Notes: generated by a model not told the origin, from the letters alone. A stretch of DNA of 64,000 nucleotides from Adiantum capillus-veneris (GCA_014529385.2 CM043959.1:51955753-52019752); one strand, 5' to 3'. Shown: positions 44,070-56,520, numbered from the stretch's first letter. Program-made: numbers and translations.

Positions 44070-44800
44070 AATTAAAAAAGGGGCTCATTACAGGTTTTCT
44101 GTTAGGAGGCACTGTGCTTCCTTGCGTCTTGCTTCAGCATTAGGTAGGATGGAAGTTAGGACTGAGGCTGCTATGGCTTGTGGGTCTTCCACTCCTAAGG
44201 CATTGATAGCTACACTGGCTAAGACCTTACCACAAAAACCTATGCCAAAAGTGGCCATTGCAAGGAATTTTTTTACAAGAAAAACAACTTGCACAGTCTG
44301 AGGTATAGTAGACAAGCACAACATCTTGTTGACAGCCTTCAAGACCCACAAAGAAAAATGTCCATCAAGGGAGAAGTCCTTGTGGATAATGTAGATGTCG
44401 CCCATGGGTAGTTTGCCGATGTAGTTTGAAAGTGCTACTTTTGGGCCAAAAACATTGTGCTCTCTTGCCTTGTGAGCTGTCCACACCTCCATGTCCAAAA
44501 GATCCTGCAAAAGTTCATGTTAGGAAAATACATTGGGATGGCCAATTACACAAGGAAGACAATTACCGCATGCTGCCGTCATCGTCCATAGTTGGTGTGA
44601 GGTAAAGGTTGAGGGACGATCTCCTCTTGTCAACAATGTTTGGGGCATCAGAGTCAAGTGACTCAACATGAAGAGGTTGTTGATTTTCCACAAGCTTGGC
44701 TTGGGTTGCCAAGAACTCCTCCTCCATGACGTTTGCATGCTCTGCAACTACAATATTTGAAGTGACCAAGGCAACTGTGTCAACGATTGTGATCACTAAC
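44070..44800 (-). pseudogene. Unrecognised two-exon gene relic
   Basis: Exon-like frame A (44563-44796) reads MITIVDTVALVTSNIVVAEH, EEEFLATQAKLVENQQPLHV, LYLTPTMDDDGSMR and ends at a donor-like G/GTAATT. Exon-like frame B (44088-44505) begins after acceptor CTTTTGCAG with DLLDMEVWTAHKAREHNVFG, YIGKLPMGDIYIIHKDFSLDG, VLTSILPNAEARRKEAQCLL. Direct joining changes frame by one base, so either another splice site is used or there is an indel. No domain is recognised. It may be the 3' part of a gene whose 5' exons are at 45.3-46.0 kb. Confidence 0.4.
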
Positions 44801-44810
44801 TTGCATGGTC

Positions 44811-45105
44811 CATTTCCCAGTCTTACACATCCACCGCTCGTAGTGGAAGCGTATATATAAAGTTGTGCAAACTTTTAAGTACCGTATCCAAAGCCCCTAG
44901 CTTGTGCGATTACTAACTTGCACAGTTTCAGGGACATCATTTGGTATTGTAATATGAATGTCAAATGTCACAAGATTCCCTTCAAGGCTTTGTAGAGTTA
45001 TCCATTTCCCTGTCTTACACATCCACAGTTCTAGGTGGAAGCATATATACAAAGTTGTGCAAACTTTTAATTATTGTATCCCAATACCTAAAGCCCCTAG
45101 CTTGC
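44811..45105. repeat. Direct duplication (about 95 bp x2, offset 192 bp)
   Basis: 44811-44905 and 45003-45105 share TCTTACACATCCAC, GGTGGAAGC-TATATA-AAAGTTGTGCAAACTTTTAA and AAAGCCCCTAGCTTG, in the same order with scattered differences. It lies in the presumed intron between the two parts of the minus-strand gene relic. Confidence 0.8.
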
Positions 45106-45323
45106 ATCAATATCTATCTCCCTGATGTATATCCTCTATAAATCCCCAATTTTCTCCTAACAAGGGTTGTAATGCTTCAAAAGACATATTCTTGCATATA
45201 AATATAGTGGGTGTGACATTGAATGGCAGGGCCTTAAATAAATACACAAAAACATGCATGATACAACATCAGCTTAGACCTATAAACCTAAACGAACTCT
45301 CAAACTTCAACAAGGAAAGAATG

Positions 45324-46010
45324 TCAAAAACCATCTTCTCCTTTATGGATACTTGGATGACAAACATCACGCTGCAGCCACTCCATGCTAAGAAGTGATT
45401 GCATGTCAATTCCGCTGATATTACCATAACAATGCTCAAAGATGGGCACTATTGTGTGTGTGTAGAAGAAGATTCTGCTTTGCAGTAGCATCGATGGTTG
45501 CACACTGGGAAGCATCATGGCACCAATGTCAACATGAAAACCTTGAAAGGTTCCTGAGAGATTTCTTAATTGTTGTTGCTCACCAAGTTTGATGGAAATA
45601 GACATCAAATGGCCCAAAACAAACATACTAGCATACTTGAACACATAGGTCAACTCAATGCATATGTCTATTGCAACAACAAAGAGAAGCAACGTATAGT
45701 TAGGTGGAAAAAGTCTTGGATTAGTGTGCCCTAACTGCATATTAGGCATTGAATACACATGGTGAATAACAACCACCATCCCATTGATCCTATGGTCTTT
45801 GAACCCAAGAAGCCTCCCTTTCCAATGTTGATCCAAGTGTCACAATCTCAAACACAATGAGTCATGGTGGTTGCAGGTTGCATGAAGACCCAAGCGCCTT
45901 TGTGGAACATTTGAAGCACCCACTCCCCATTATAATCTCTGGTGTTGTACAAGACAACCCTTTCTACCTCACCTTTTGGCTTTTTGTGAGTAGTAGAGTT
46001 TGACATTGCT
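45324..46010 (-). pseudogene. Unrecognised ORF with frameshift, downstream of LTR-like repeat
   Basis: From an ATG near 46005 the minus strand reads MSNSTTHKKPKGEVERVVLYN, GEWVLQMFHKGAWVFMQPATT to a stop at 45848. In another frame it continues for 170 codons (45836-45324): GRLLGFKDHRINGMVVVIHH, LLLFVVAIDICIELTYVFKY, HLMSISIKLGEQQQLRNLSG. The second part is hydrophobic in places and could hold a membrane-associated segment. No family is recognised. A frameshift near 45840 links the two. The start lies about 120 bases inside the end of the 650-bp repeat, so transcription from that repeat is conceivable. Confidence 0.4.
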
Positions 46011-46124
46011 ACATAGAGGAAGGGGCTACAATAAGAGGTTTTGATGGTGGTTTTGAATGAGCTAGAGATGGATGAAGAAGTAAATGTTTTTGGAGAGAGG
46101 GAGATACTGTTGGGAGAAGAGGGG

Positions 46125-46778
46125 GAGATCGATCGCTTAAAATACTCAACACAAACTTCCAAGCAATCACCATCAACCTGTCCACCTCTTCTTCCAATTT
46201 CCAAGCACACACACTCACCTAGACTATGACACACACACACACATAGTAAACATAGAATTGACATAGACATGCTTGTAAGAGAGTGTAAGAGATGTGCAAG
46301 AGATGGAGACTAGATTAGAGAGTACACGACAAATAACCATAGCTTAAGAGAGTAGAGAAGAGAATCTGCAAGAGAAAGTCCTAAATCTAGCCCCAAACTC
46401 CACGGCACCTCTCTTGTGGAGTTGGTATTTAATATATTATTTTTGAGTTTAAGGTGCCAAAAATTAAGGCCCCTCTTTTTACAACCACTTCACTTTTGTA
46501 AATGAGTGAAGCTCATTAGTTCAAGGGGAGTTCCCACTACAATTATTTACAGAGCCATAGTGGCTTATTGAAATGAGATTCTAAAATACTGTGTAAATAT
46601 AAAATGGCCAAGAGTAATTGCCGATGCCTCATCATCAACTCCCCGCATTCCACTCTACAAAATCATCATCACCTCAATTAGAAAATAAATAGACAGCACA
46701 TAATTAACCATTACGCCCAGCTATCCCAATTCCAGCTAACCACTACAACAGGAGGGTGCCCAGTCTCGTAACATCCCT
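46125..46778 (-). repeat. LTR-like direct repeat, copy 1
   Basis: About 650 bp, very similar to 48165-48820 in the same orientation. On the minus strand it begins TGTTACGAGACTGGGC directly after a purine tract (GGTGGGAGGGA), as a 3' LTR would. It contains an A/T-rich AATATATTAAATACC promoter-like element near 46430. It adjoins the integrase/chromodomain fragment at 46822. Confidence 0.75.
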
Positions 46779-46821
46779 CCCACCAGGGATAGCAACTGTC
46801 CTCAGTTGCTCAATAGAGAAA

Positions 46822-48057
46822 TCAACTGGACCATGAGTGATGGAAAGTGTGGAGAAGGTCCGGAAAGTTGTGAAAAAACTTTTCAGGCATCCATTTGGCA
46901 TCCTCTCTAGGGTGGCCTTTGAAAGTCAAAAGGTAACAGTTATAAACCATTCCAGTGCGTGTAGTGGTGGTCTCATGGTCAACTATTTTATCAGGGATGA
47001 GTTGCTCTTCTTGGTCTACAAGTGAAGGTGGGTCTTCATAAATGTGGTGTGTAGGTAGGGGTCCTCGGAATGGGCGTAAAAGACTAATGTGAAAGGCATT
47101 GTGAATGTGCCAATGTGCAGGTAGTTCTAAACGGAAAGAAACATCATTAATGACAGCTGAAATTTTGAAGGGTCCATAAAAACGAGGAGCAAGCTTAACA
47201 AAGACATTAGTATCAACACTTTTGATCCTTCGTTTTTCGATGCGAAGTAAAACATGATCACCTTCTTTGAATTGGTGTGCCTTGCGGTGCTTGTTAGCAT
47301 GCTTGGTGTAAAGTTCTTGTGAGTGTTTTGTGGAAGAATGCACGCTTGCATAAATATCATGAAAGTCAGTAGTGAAATCATCAGCGGCAGGCACAACATT
47401 AGAAAGACGTGAAGCAGGAGTAGGAAGAGAGTGACCATATACAATTTCAAATGGAGACTTACCGGTGGCAGTGTGAGTGGTGTTGTTGTATGAAAATTGC
47501 AAAATATGTAGGTAATCATCCCATTTCTTAGGTTGAGAAGAAACATAAGCCTTTAACAAGTCAATAATAGTGCGGTTGGTGACTTTTGTTTGACCATTAG
47601 ATTCAGGATGAAATGCAGAAGTGAACTCAAGTGTAGTGCCAAGATTGTCAAACACAGTAGTCCAAAAAGCACTACAATAGCTGCTTTGATTTTTTGACAA
47701 ATCAAACAAGTTGAAACATACTGTTTAACATCCATTCTCATAGTAGGCCAATAGAAATCACGACATAAATTTTGAAAAGTTGCAGCAAATCCTCTATGTC
47801 CAGCGTAAGGGGGTTTGTGCAATTCTTCAATAATAAATGTACGGAAAGGTTTAGTCACACACAATTTTTGTTTGAAATAAAGGAAGTTTTCTTGAATAGT
47901 GTATTCGAGAAATGTGTGTACAGAATTATCAAGCATGTGCAACCATGTCGTTTTGAAGTCATCATCATGTGCATAAGTGTCAGGCATAGTGTCAAATGAA
48001 GTTCCCGTAATGGTTGATAGATGATTAAGTGAGGGTCTTCTACTCAAAGCATCAGCT
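46822..48057 (-). pseudogene. Chromovirus integrase and chromodomain fragment
   Basis: 47553-48047 has the H2C2 zinc domain (HKPPYAGHRGFAATFQNLCRDF, CLICQKI). A deletion then removes the first two catalytic Asp regions. 46822-47709 continues with VFDNLGTTLEFTSAFHPESNGQ, where the catalytic Glu position (GQTE) is Lys (codon 47584-47586), then FSYNNTTHTATGKSPFEIVYG, APRFYGPFKISAVI, WHIHNAFHISLLRPF and a chromodomain-like end (PDKIVDHE, NCYLLTFKGHPREDAKWMPE). The long C-terminal open frame is well preserved. It is related to the element at 52-56 kb (both have FHPESNGQT). Gag, protease and RT are absent. Confidence 0.88.
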
Positions 48058-48166
48058 GCAATTGGGATAGCTGGGCGTAATGGTTAATTATGTGCTTTCT
48101 ATTTATTTTCTAATTGAGTTGATGATGATTTTGTAGAGTGGAATGCGGGGAGTTGATGATGAGGCA
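48057..48166. repeat. Inverted partial copy of the LTR-like repeat end
   Basis: This segment is the reverse complement of parts of both direct repeats (46628-46735 and 48668-48775; shared words include CCGCATTCCACTCTAC and GACAGCACATAATTAACC with one change). It abuts copy 2 directly, making a local inverted junction. Confidence 0.85.
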
Positions 48167-48820
48167 TCGATCGATTAAAATATTCAACACAAATTTCCAA
48201 GCAATCACCATCAACCTGTCCACCTCTTCTTCCAATTTCCAAGCACACACACTCACCTAGACTATGACACACACACACACACACACACACAATAAACATA
48301 GAATTGACATAGACATGCTTGTAAGAGAGTGTAAGAGATGGAGACTAGATTAGAGAGTACACAACAAATAACCATAGCTTAAGAGAGTAGAGAAGAGAAT
48401 CTGCAAGAGAAAGGCCTAAATCTAGCCCCAAACTCCACGACACCTCTCTTGTGGAGTTGGTATTTAATATATTATTTTTGAGTTTAAAGTGCCAAAAATT
48501 GAGGCCCCTCCTTTTACAACCACTTCACTTTTGTAAATGAGTGAAGCTCATTAGTTCTTGCATGACCCATAAGGGGAGTTCCCACCACAATTATTTACAG
48601 AGCCATAGTGGCTTATTGAAATGAGATTCTAAAATATTGTGCAAATATAAAATGGCCAAGAGTAATTGCCGATGCCTCATCATCAACTCCCCGCATTCCA
48701 CTCTACAAAATCATCATCAAATCAATTAGAAAATAAATAGACAGCACATAATTAACCATTACTCCCAGCTATCCCAATTGCAGCTAACCACTACAACAGG
48801 AGGGTGCCCAATCTCGTAAC
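48165..48820 (-). repeat. LTR-like direct repeat, copy 2
   Basis: Matches 46125-46778 over about 650 bp, with small indels (a longer CA run near 48270-48290 and 18 additional bases near 48560). On the minus strand it begins TGTTACGAGATTGGGC. By position it would be the 5' LTR of the minus-strand fragment, but its inner end is joined to the inverted piece instead of a primer-binding site. Confidence 0.75.
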
Positions 48821-48859
48821 AGATACACATGGTTAAACCTTCAATGGAGAACCTTGGAG

Positions 48860-49536
<677 letters not shown>

Positions 49537-49588
<52 letters not shown>
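49537..49588. repeat. (AG)n microsatellite
   Basis: About 50 bases of AG repeat at the end of the tandem-duplicated region. 49.6-50.2 kb beyond it holds no recognised feature. Confidence 0.97.
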
Positions 49589-49590
<2 letters not shown>

Positions 49591-50230
49591 CTATAGAATT
49601 GTGCCACTGTACAATTCTTTATTCCCATTTTAGAACAAATAGCAACAAATCTCATTGCCAAAGTCGGTAAGTTGGTTATCGATCTAGGAGGTATGTCTGG
49701 AACTAAGTCAAAGCTTTGCCCACCAAGGTCATCCCAAATCCCTCAAACTGTGTATGGAAATTGGTTATGCACTCAGCTCTCAAAACCTATATGAAGTTGG
49801 CCAAATGGTCATATGGATCCCCTGACCCGCTATATTTTTTGAACCACTTTTGGAAATTTGATGGTCTGACTCTACAATTGTGTTCCGTACCCACTCTCTC
49901 CCTTCTAGCCAGTGTTTCTCATTAATGCTTCAAACCAGCTGTTTGGTAAGTGTGACTCATGTGGACCTCTTCTCATCCTCATGTCACTCATTCCTCCCCT
50001 GTTAAAGGTGGTTTTTGCCTTTCTTTCCTTGTTGGCATGATTGAGGTGGCTACTCTTTGCTGCACTTCCTCTTTGATTGGCCATGCTAATGTAGGTTCTA
50101 GCATTTGGATCTACATTTCAATCGGTTTCTTGTACGGTTCCCATAATCATTTCACGGATTGAGAGTCCCTAGTACTTAGTTTTTTCAGTCTCTTTTGGAG
50201 TCATCATAAAAAAATTGTTGTTGTAACAAT

Positions 50231-50549
50231 CTGTTATGGAATGGATTATGAGAAGGTGGACACTAACATTTATGGTCATGTGTGCATGATGTAGCAGGTC
50301 AAGGCAACTAAGCCATGGGCAAGTGGCTGACAGCAGCTAGCAGGACATGGAATAATCCAATAAGACATAGAGTTTTAGTTAATTCAATAAAGTTCCTTTA
50401 TCCTCAAAGTGGAACGTGAATAGCCTCATTTATGATCTGACCCTTTTTATCAATTAATATAGATACATGCCTAGGTAGAGGAAGCCAGCTCACTCTAGGC
50501 ATGGGAGGATGATTGTAACCGATGCTCTCTCTCTCTCTCTCTCTCTCTA

Positions 50550-50589
<40 letters not shown>

Positions 50590-50664
50590 TGGTACCCTCG
50601 ATCTAGAGGGGCATGTACGCAAGTATGAGGTGTGTCTTTGTCATCACAATTTCCTTGGTTGCAA
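50231..50664 (+). repeat. Putative LTR (about 435 bp)
   Basis: It begins TGTTATGGAATGG and ends GGTTGCA four bases before a sequence resembling a primer-binding site. An A/T-rich promoter-like TCAATTAATATAGATAC lies near 50450-50466. Short LTRs of this size with an initiator-tRNA-Met site suit Ty1/copia or small Ty3 elements. No internal coding domain was recognised downstream (50.7-51.4 kb holds only short open frames) and no second LTR was found. Confidence 0.4.
50524..50585. repeat. Compound microsatellite (CT)n(AT)n
   Basis: A CT run (50524-50548) is followed by an AT run to about 50585, inside the putative LTR. Confidence 0.97.
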
Positions 50665-50668
50665 TAGT

Positions 50669-50681
50669 GGTAGCAGAGTCC
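50669..50681 (+). promoter_or_regulatory. Primer-binding-site-like sequence
   Basis: TGGTAGCAGAGTC resembles TGGTATCAGAGC, the site complementary to the 3' end of plant initiator tRNA-Met used by many LTR retrotransposons. Confidence 0.5.
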
Positions 50682-51399
50682 AGGTCTATGCTCCAATCAA
50701 TTTCAACACTATGAAGGCTACTCATCTAAAGATAAGTGCAACTGTGAAACTAAGAAGTAGGATTATGACTAAGAAATTGCTTCAAATTTTCATTAATTGT
50801 ATGATGTTTTTTGCTAATCACATCTTAACTTCATCTAGCAACATGCAAATTTCAATTGAAATCAATCATGATGTGAATTGTAGTGTTATATATTACTGAA
50901 ATTGTGCATTGGAGCAAAGATTTGAGTGTATAAGTACAAAGTCTTATTGCCCGAGATATATGCCACCATTTTAAAGGACTTTGACAGCCTTAGTGTGTGC
51001 AATCGATTGAGGTCATCTATTTCATTTGGCTTGGGTTTACTTTGTATCTCTCATTTGCAATGAGGTTGCATGAAATTTTTGTGCTCTGGATTTCTTTCAA
51101 GACGAGTCCAAAGTGGCCTACACCTAGCAATGGCTACAATCTGTATCATGTGTCTTGCATTATGCTTATTGATCGTCAAAAAATGGCATGGGAAGATTGT
51201 GGAAGACTATGAGGCATCTCTTATGACCAACCACCACTCAGGTGATGGCATAGCTCCGGCTGGTCAATCTCATTCTATTATCCGCCTAGTGGCTGTTTCT
51301 TCCCCAACTTTCGCCCTATCCCCAGCCCCTCACAATGTAGGTTAGCAGGACTCTATTTTCTGTCAAACTCGTCATGCCTGCATCACTCGCTTTCTCTAG

Positions 51400-52320
51400 C
51401 TTTCTCTCTCTAAATGAGGGCCATCCACTATGTCTCCCACTCTCTTTTGGATCCCTCTTGCATGGTGACGCCCATTAAACTCACACTCGACTGTCTTTTT
51501 GGCCTTCTCTCTCCCTCTTGACCTCATCCATCCTACACTCTGTGGCCAATAATTCAATTCTCTTTTCCTAGCCTCTCTTCTTTCAGGGAACCAACCACCC
51601 TTTCTTAGCCAACTCCCGCTTGCTGCCTGGGCTGCTCGAAGGAATCCCACTTGCCTTTTCTCAACTCTCTTGCCCTTAGTTTTCACATGCAACACCCCAT
51701 AACGTTGCACCACCTCACCCCAAGCTGCTCTACCCTTGCATGTTTTCGTTTTTGTTGTCGGGGCCACTGTAGCTCTACACGATGGTGGGTAATTTTTTTC
51801 TTTTATGGATCCCCTTTCCCAACATGTCCAGGCAACCGCCACCAAGAGTGGCACTGCCTATGTTCTACTTGTTTTTCCCCAACTACTCAATTGGCTGCCT
51901 ACACACAGAGAGGGAAACACGCCCTCCCATACATTATTATTATTTTTGTACATAGAAAACACAAGCCTTAAGGGTCCTGACACACACACACACACACTCT
52001 CTTTTTGTGTTCTTGGCCACCCTCTATACAAAAAGCAAGGCTCCTACACACACACACACACGCACCTACATTATTCACATCGATTACACGCACACACACA
52101 CACACATGCTTGCATCTTGTATGCTTTCTTTTTTTGGTTCTTCCATCACGATCCTCCCTCGCAAAGTTAATCGATGGCAATTGAAGAAGAAACACGATGC
52201 ATCGACCCTAATCAATGTAGCTTGAAGACAAAGCAAACCGCATCAAAACTAGTCGTTGCCAATTGAAGTAAAGCAAGCTGCATCGACACTTATTGAAGAA
52301 GCAAAAAATTAGCCTCGCCT
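51400..52320. other. Non-coding region with (CA)n stretches
   Basis: C/T-rich non-coding DNA. CA repeats lie at 51981-51998, 52047-52062 and 52088-52105. Short open frames on both strands look like composition artefacts. It may be leader DNA of the chromovirus that follows; no LTR could be delimited. Confidence 0.5.
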
Positions 52321-52339
52321 TGCATATGCTTAAGGTGCC

Positions 52340-53210
52340 ATGCATACCATCACGCCCTTTTGAAGTGATGCATCATGCCAAATGATGCTTTTCTACTTGA
52401 TACACTTCCTACCGAGCAACAAATCGAGCTTCTACAACAAGATGTCCAAGAGCTCCAACACCAACTTGTGGAACATGACAAACATGACCAAGACGTAGAA
52501 CTCAGCAATGAATGACTTGCAAAGATTCTCAAGACCACTTTTGACAACCAAGCGAACCATAAAGACCAAAAAATCAATCACTGTGCATTTACTTTCTCCC
52601 ACTATGATGGCCACAAAATTGGTAACGTAGTCCTTTCTTGGCTTAGCCAATTTGATGATTACTTTGCTGACGAATCCTTTTCTCGAAAGGACAAGATCAA
52701 GTGTGCCATGAACCACATGACCGACAAGGCTTCGCTCTGGTGGAATGTCACACGCAAGAGTGCACAATGCCCAGCCACTTGGCTAGAATTTCAAGACCAA
52801 ATCAAGCACAACTTTCCCCCACCCCAATTCCGCAGGCTCAATGTGTTTGGTCTGCTTTCTCTTGGATATAAAGAGAGACAGTGAGCCAATACACTGATAG
52901 ATTTTGGGAACGCCTTCTGCTCCTGCACATGATGGAGGATGTTTCAGAAGATAGCTCCAAATCAAGTATGAAGATGGACTTCATCGTGGTATTCAAGCCA
53001 AGCTCCATTGTTTGAATCCAACCTCTCTCTACGAGGCAATTTCTTATGTACATGAGCTGAAAAGGAGATCAATTTGATTACACATATGCTACAAGTTAAT
53101 CCACCATGGCATCAACCACCTCCTTTCAACAATTTTTCGCACTTCAACAATAATCGCATGTATAACCCCAATTATTATCAGACACGCTCTATGTAATACA
53201 CCACCTCCAC
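52340..53210 (+). pseudogene. Gag of decayed chromovirus
   Basis: The plus strand reads LLDTLPTEQQIELLQQDVQE, a stop, then HCAFTFSHYDGHKIGNVVLS, WLSQFDDYFADESFSRKDKI, MNHMTDKASLWWNV, WLEFQDQIKHNFPPP. This is the capsid region of a Ty3-type gag (W..F...F, KI..A...L...A..WW). At least two stops occur, and the C-terminal part past 52.9 kb is scrambled. Confidence 0.75.
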
Positions 53211-53269
53211 AATGTCTTTAACTCTGGTCCACAACACCCTACATTTCGACAACCACCTCACAATTTTGC

Positions 53270-53960
53270 ATCTCCATTGGTTGAACCCACCACTGCACGT
53301 CCCACAAATAATCGTCCTTGCATAGTATGTCATCACTATCACAGGATTGTCCATGTCATGGCCAATTGCCCTCTCAACTGCCAATGCCCCAATCATGTGG
53401 CCCAGCTTCATCATCTTGACACAAAAAAGAAACTCTACAATGACTGGACTACCGATCCCCTACCTACTGATATCAACTTTGTTGATGCAACATGTACTCC
53501 TATTACTATACACTCTTTGTTACGAATGAATGCTTCTATACACGATATGATAGTTTCTCTTTTTTAGGACGACGGTAGCACACATGATTTTATCTTGCAC
53601 ACAAATTACATTTAACTCAAATAAAATAACCATTTAAAGTGAAGAGTGCATTCCAAGGCACACAGTTTAATGGTATTTACATGGTTAATGATGTTGAAAT
53701 CACTTTAGGTGCATACACACAAGAATGTAATTTTCTCGTTACACCACTGCAATCCATCGACGTAATTTTAGGTATGCATTTTTGTCATGATCATAACCCC
53801 AACATTGACTATAAGACACACATAATGTACTTCATTTTTAACGTTCAACACATCACTCTCACGGGCAACCCCAAAATTGAGACACACTCACTCCTTTCAC
53901 ACACTCAAGTTAAATGTGCACTTAGGAAAGGAAACAAAGCCTATATGGTATATGTGATAT
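53270..53960 (+). pseudogene. Zinc-knuckle and protease relic of chromovirus
   Basis: 53277-53567 has CIVCHHYHRIVHVMANCPL (a distorted zinc knuckle) and a second Cys/His cluster CQCPNH. Around 53570 the strand reads DDGSTHDFIL, the protease active site D-x-G-S-T-H-x-F with Asp in the middle position, separated by a stop from 53639-53962, which supplies TPLQSIDVILGMHFCHDHNPNIDY (protease ILGxxF/W end). The domain order matches Ty3 elements. Confidence 0.65.
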
Positions 53961-54209
53961 AGGTTGAGGAAGAGAAGCAACCCCCTCTCTCTCCTCAACA
54001 ACAGCAGTTTTTGCATGTATATGATGACTGTTTTGCTCACGATTACCCACCTCACTTACCTCCCTCTCGAGGTGACATAGACCACACAATAGAAATCACC
54101 TCTGGCAGTCAAACATCGCATCGTGCACCATATCATCACAGTCCTATGCACCACCATGAGATCCAATGACAAGTCTCTAACCTCTTATAAAAAGTACTAG
54201 CTCCTCTCC

Positions 54210-55370
54210 TTTTGGCGCTCCTATCCTACTTGTCGAGAAAAAATATAAATAATTTAGAATGTGCATTGACTATAGGGCTCTCAACAAGGTCACTGTGAAG
54301 ACCCGCTACCGTATTCCCCGTGTAGATAACCCCTTAGATAAATTGAAAGGTGCCTCTGTGTTTAGCAAGATAGACCTCAAATCTGGGTATCATCAAATTT
54401 GTATGCACCCAGATGTATTTGTAAATTTTTGCAACCACATTTCGTACATAGCTCGGGCACTATGAATTTATTGTACTTCCCTTTGGTCTCACCAATGCAT
54501 CCGCAACATTGTCTCCGATGATGAACAAAATCTTGTTGGAGCACCAGCATTTTGTTATTGTCTTTTTTATGATATTTTGATTTTTAGTAAATTGAAAAAA
54601 GAACATGAACAACATTTTCACATTGTCTTTGTGCTTTTACGTGACCATGATCTCTATGCTAACCCTAATAAGAGTCATTTCTTCCAAACAAAAAAAAGAG
54701 TACTTAGGTCACATTGTCTCTAGTGACGGTATTCACCCAGAACCCAAGAAGACAGAGACCATCCAAAATTGGCCAATCCCCCAAGAGCGCACACGATGTT
54801 AGATCATTTCTAGGTCTCTCTGGCTTTTATCCAATTTGTAAAGAATTACTCTTGTATTGCACTCCCTCTCACCTTTCTCACACATAAGCATACAACTTTT
54901 TGCTGGGGTGAAAGTCAACAAAAAGCATTTGACACACTCAAGTATTTTCTCACACATGCACTTGTTTTGCAATTGCATGATTTTACACAATCTTTCTTTG
55001 TTGTAATCATTGATGCTAGTGGATCCGGAATAGGTGTTGTGTTAATGCAAAATGACCACCCCATTGCATATGAAAGTAGGAAGCTCAAGCCTAGTGAAGC
55101 CAACTACACTGCATATAATAAGGAACTCCTTCCAGTAGTTCATGCATTAGACATCTAGAAACATTATCTTATGGGCTCCAAAATCCTTGTTACAACTGAC
55201 CAACATGCTATCAAGCAGCTCCTCTCTCAACCTACCTATCTCTGATAGGCACATTAAGTGGGCAGGCTTCATTCAAAACTTTCACCCAATGATACAGTAC
55301 CAACTTGGAAAATCCGATGGCGTAGCTGACACTCTTAGTCGTAGGCCAGTAGATGATGCACCACCCTCTA
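54210..55370 (+). pseudogene. RT and RNase H of decayed chromovirus
   Basis: RT pieces are [38 protein letters not shown] (54259-54465), then in another frame [16 protein letters not shown] and a scrambled active-site region, and YLGHIVSSDGIHPEPKK (54605-54802). RNase H is at 54900-55160 (FFVVIIDASGSGIGVVLMQ, NYTAYNKELLPVVHAL) and 55187-55345 (SDRHIKWAGFIQNFHPMIQY, GVADTLSRR). Multiple stops and shifts interrupt it. Confidence 0.82.
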
Positions 55371-55455
55371 ACCTTCACTCTTACATATTTGCTCACATTC
55401 ACACGGTGTATCTTAATCATCTTTCTGTTTTGCTGAAATTCAATCTTTTGATACT

Positions 55456-56520
55456 ATGATTGATGCTTACAAAATAGGTATGGATTTTTCACATGCCTGG
55501 TCTGATTTGATTGCCAATAATTATTTGTCTATCGATGACTATTCTTTTGCAAATGATTTTCTCTTTTATTATCAAAAGCTTTGTGTCAATACACACTTTA
55601 GAGAACTTGCTATTCACAAAATGCATGCACCAAATTATATGGGTCACCGGGCATTCAAAGCACTCTATCTTCTTTTGGCCTGACATGAAGCATAATGTCG
55701 CACAATTTGTCTCACACTGCATTGTTTGTCAACGTTTCAAGAGACACCATGGTAAAACTCATGGACTTCTTATGCCCTTGCATATTCCAAAGGACCCTTG
55801 GGAAGAGATTTCCATGGATTTTATCATAGGTTTTTTACCCATCTCTTTGCACAATGATATGATATGGACTATTTGTTGGTAGGTTTAGCAAGAAAGCATA
55901 TGTTATTCCTTGTAAAAAAACTCTAACTGCACCTCAAGCTGCAAAAATGTTTTTGAGTCTCATTTTTCCTCACCATGGTTTTCCTAAAGTATTAACTTTT
56001 TATCGTGATGGTTGATTTTGCAATCATTTTTTGTCTGCTTTGTGCACTAATCTAGGCTCCAAAATGGACTTCACATCTACTTTCCACCCTGAAAGTAATG
56101 GCCAGACCGTAGCTACCAATAGTACTATCCTTGACCTCCTTCAGGCCTACACAATAGACAATGCATCAAATTGGGACCCAACACCTTCCTCTCCTCCAAT
56201 TTGCTTACAACAACACGCCCCACTTTGCCACAAACAAATCTCCCTTCGAGATTGTCTATGGTAAGAAGTTGCTTGTCCCTATGACCACCATCACTAGTAA
56301 TGTTCCTGTGGCCAACACCCTTACACAAGATCACATTTGTATTTTGCAAGAAGTCACCACAGCTATCCAAAAAGCTCAAGCACGCTACATTAGACAAGCA
56401 AACAAGACAAGCACGCTACATTACACAAGCAAACAAGACGCATAAGTTCGTTGAGTTCACTTTAAATGATTATGTTTGGTTGCATATTGAAAAGTGTTGT
56501 TAGATTATCATGCTTAGTTG
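55456..56520 (+). pseudogene. Integrase of decayed chromovirus
   Basis: The zinc domain is split (HKMHAPNYMGHRAFKALY near 55610-55670, CIVCQRFKRHH near 55715-55750). The core start reads DPWEEISMDFIIGFLP. The second Asp region is ruined by stops. 56031-56264 has LGSKMDFTSTFHPESNGQTV, with Val at the catalytic Glu position; then YNNTPHFATNKSPFEIVYGKK (56161-56300) in another frame. A 22-base duplication (CAAGCACGCTACATTA, 56378-56425) adds a frame change. Homology stops near 56.5-56.6 kb, where LINE sequence begins. Confidence 0.8.
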
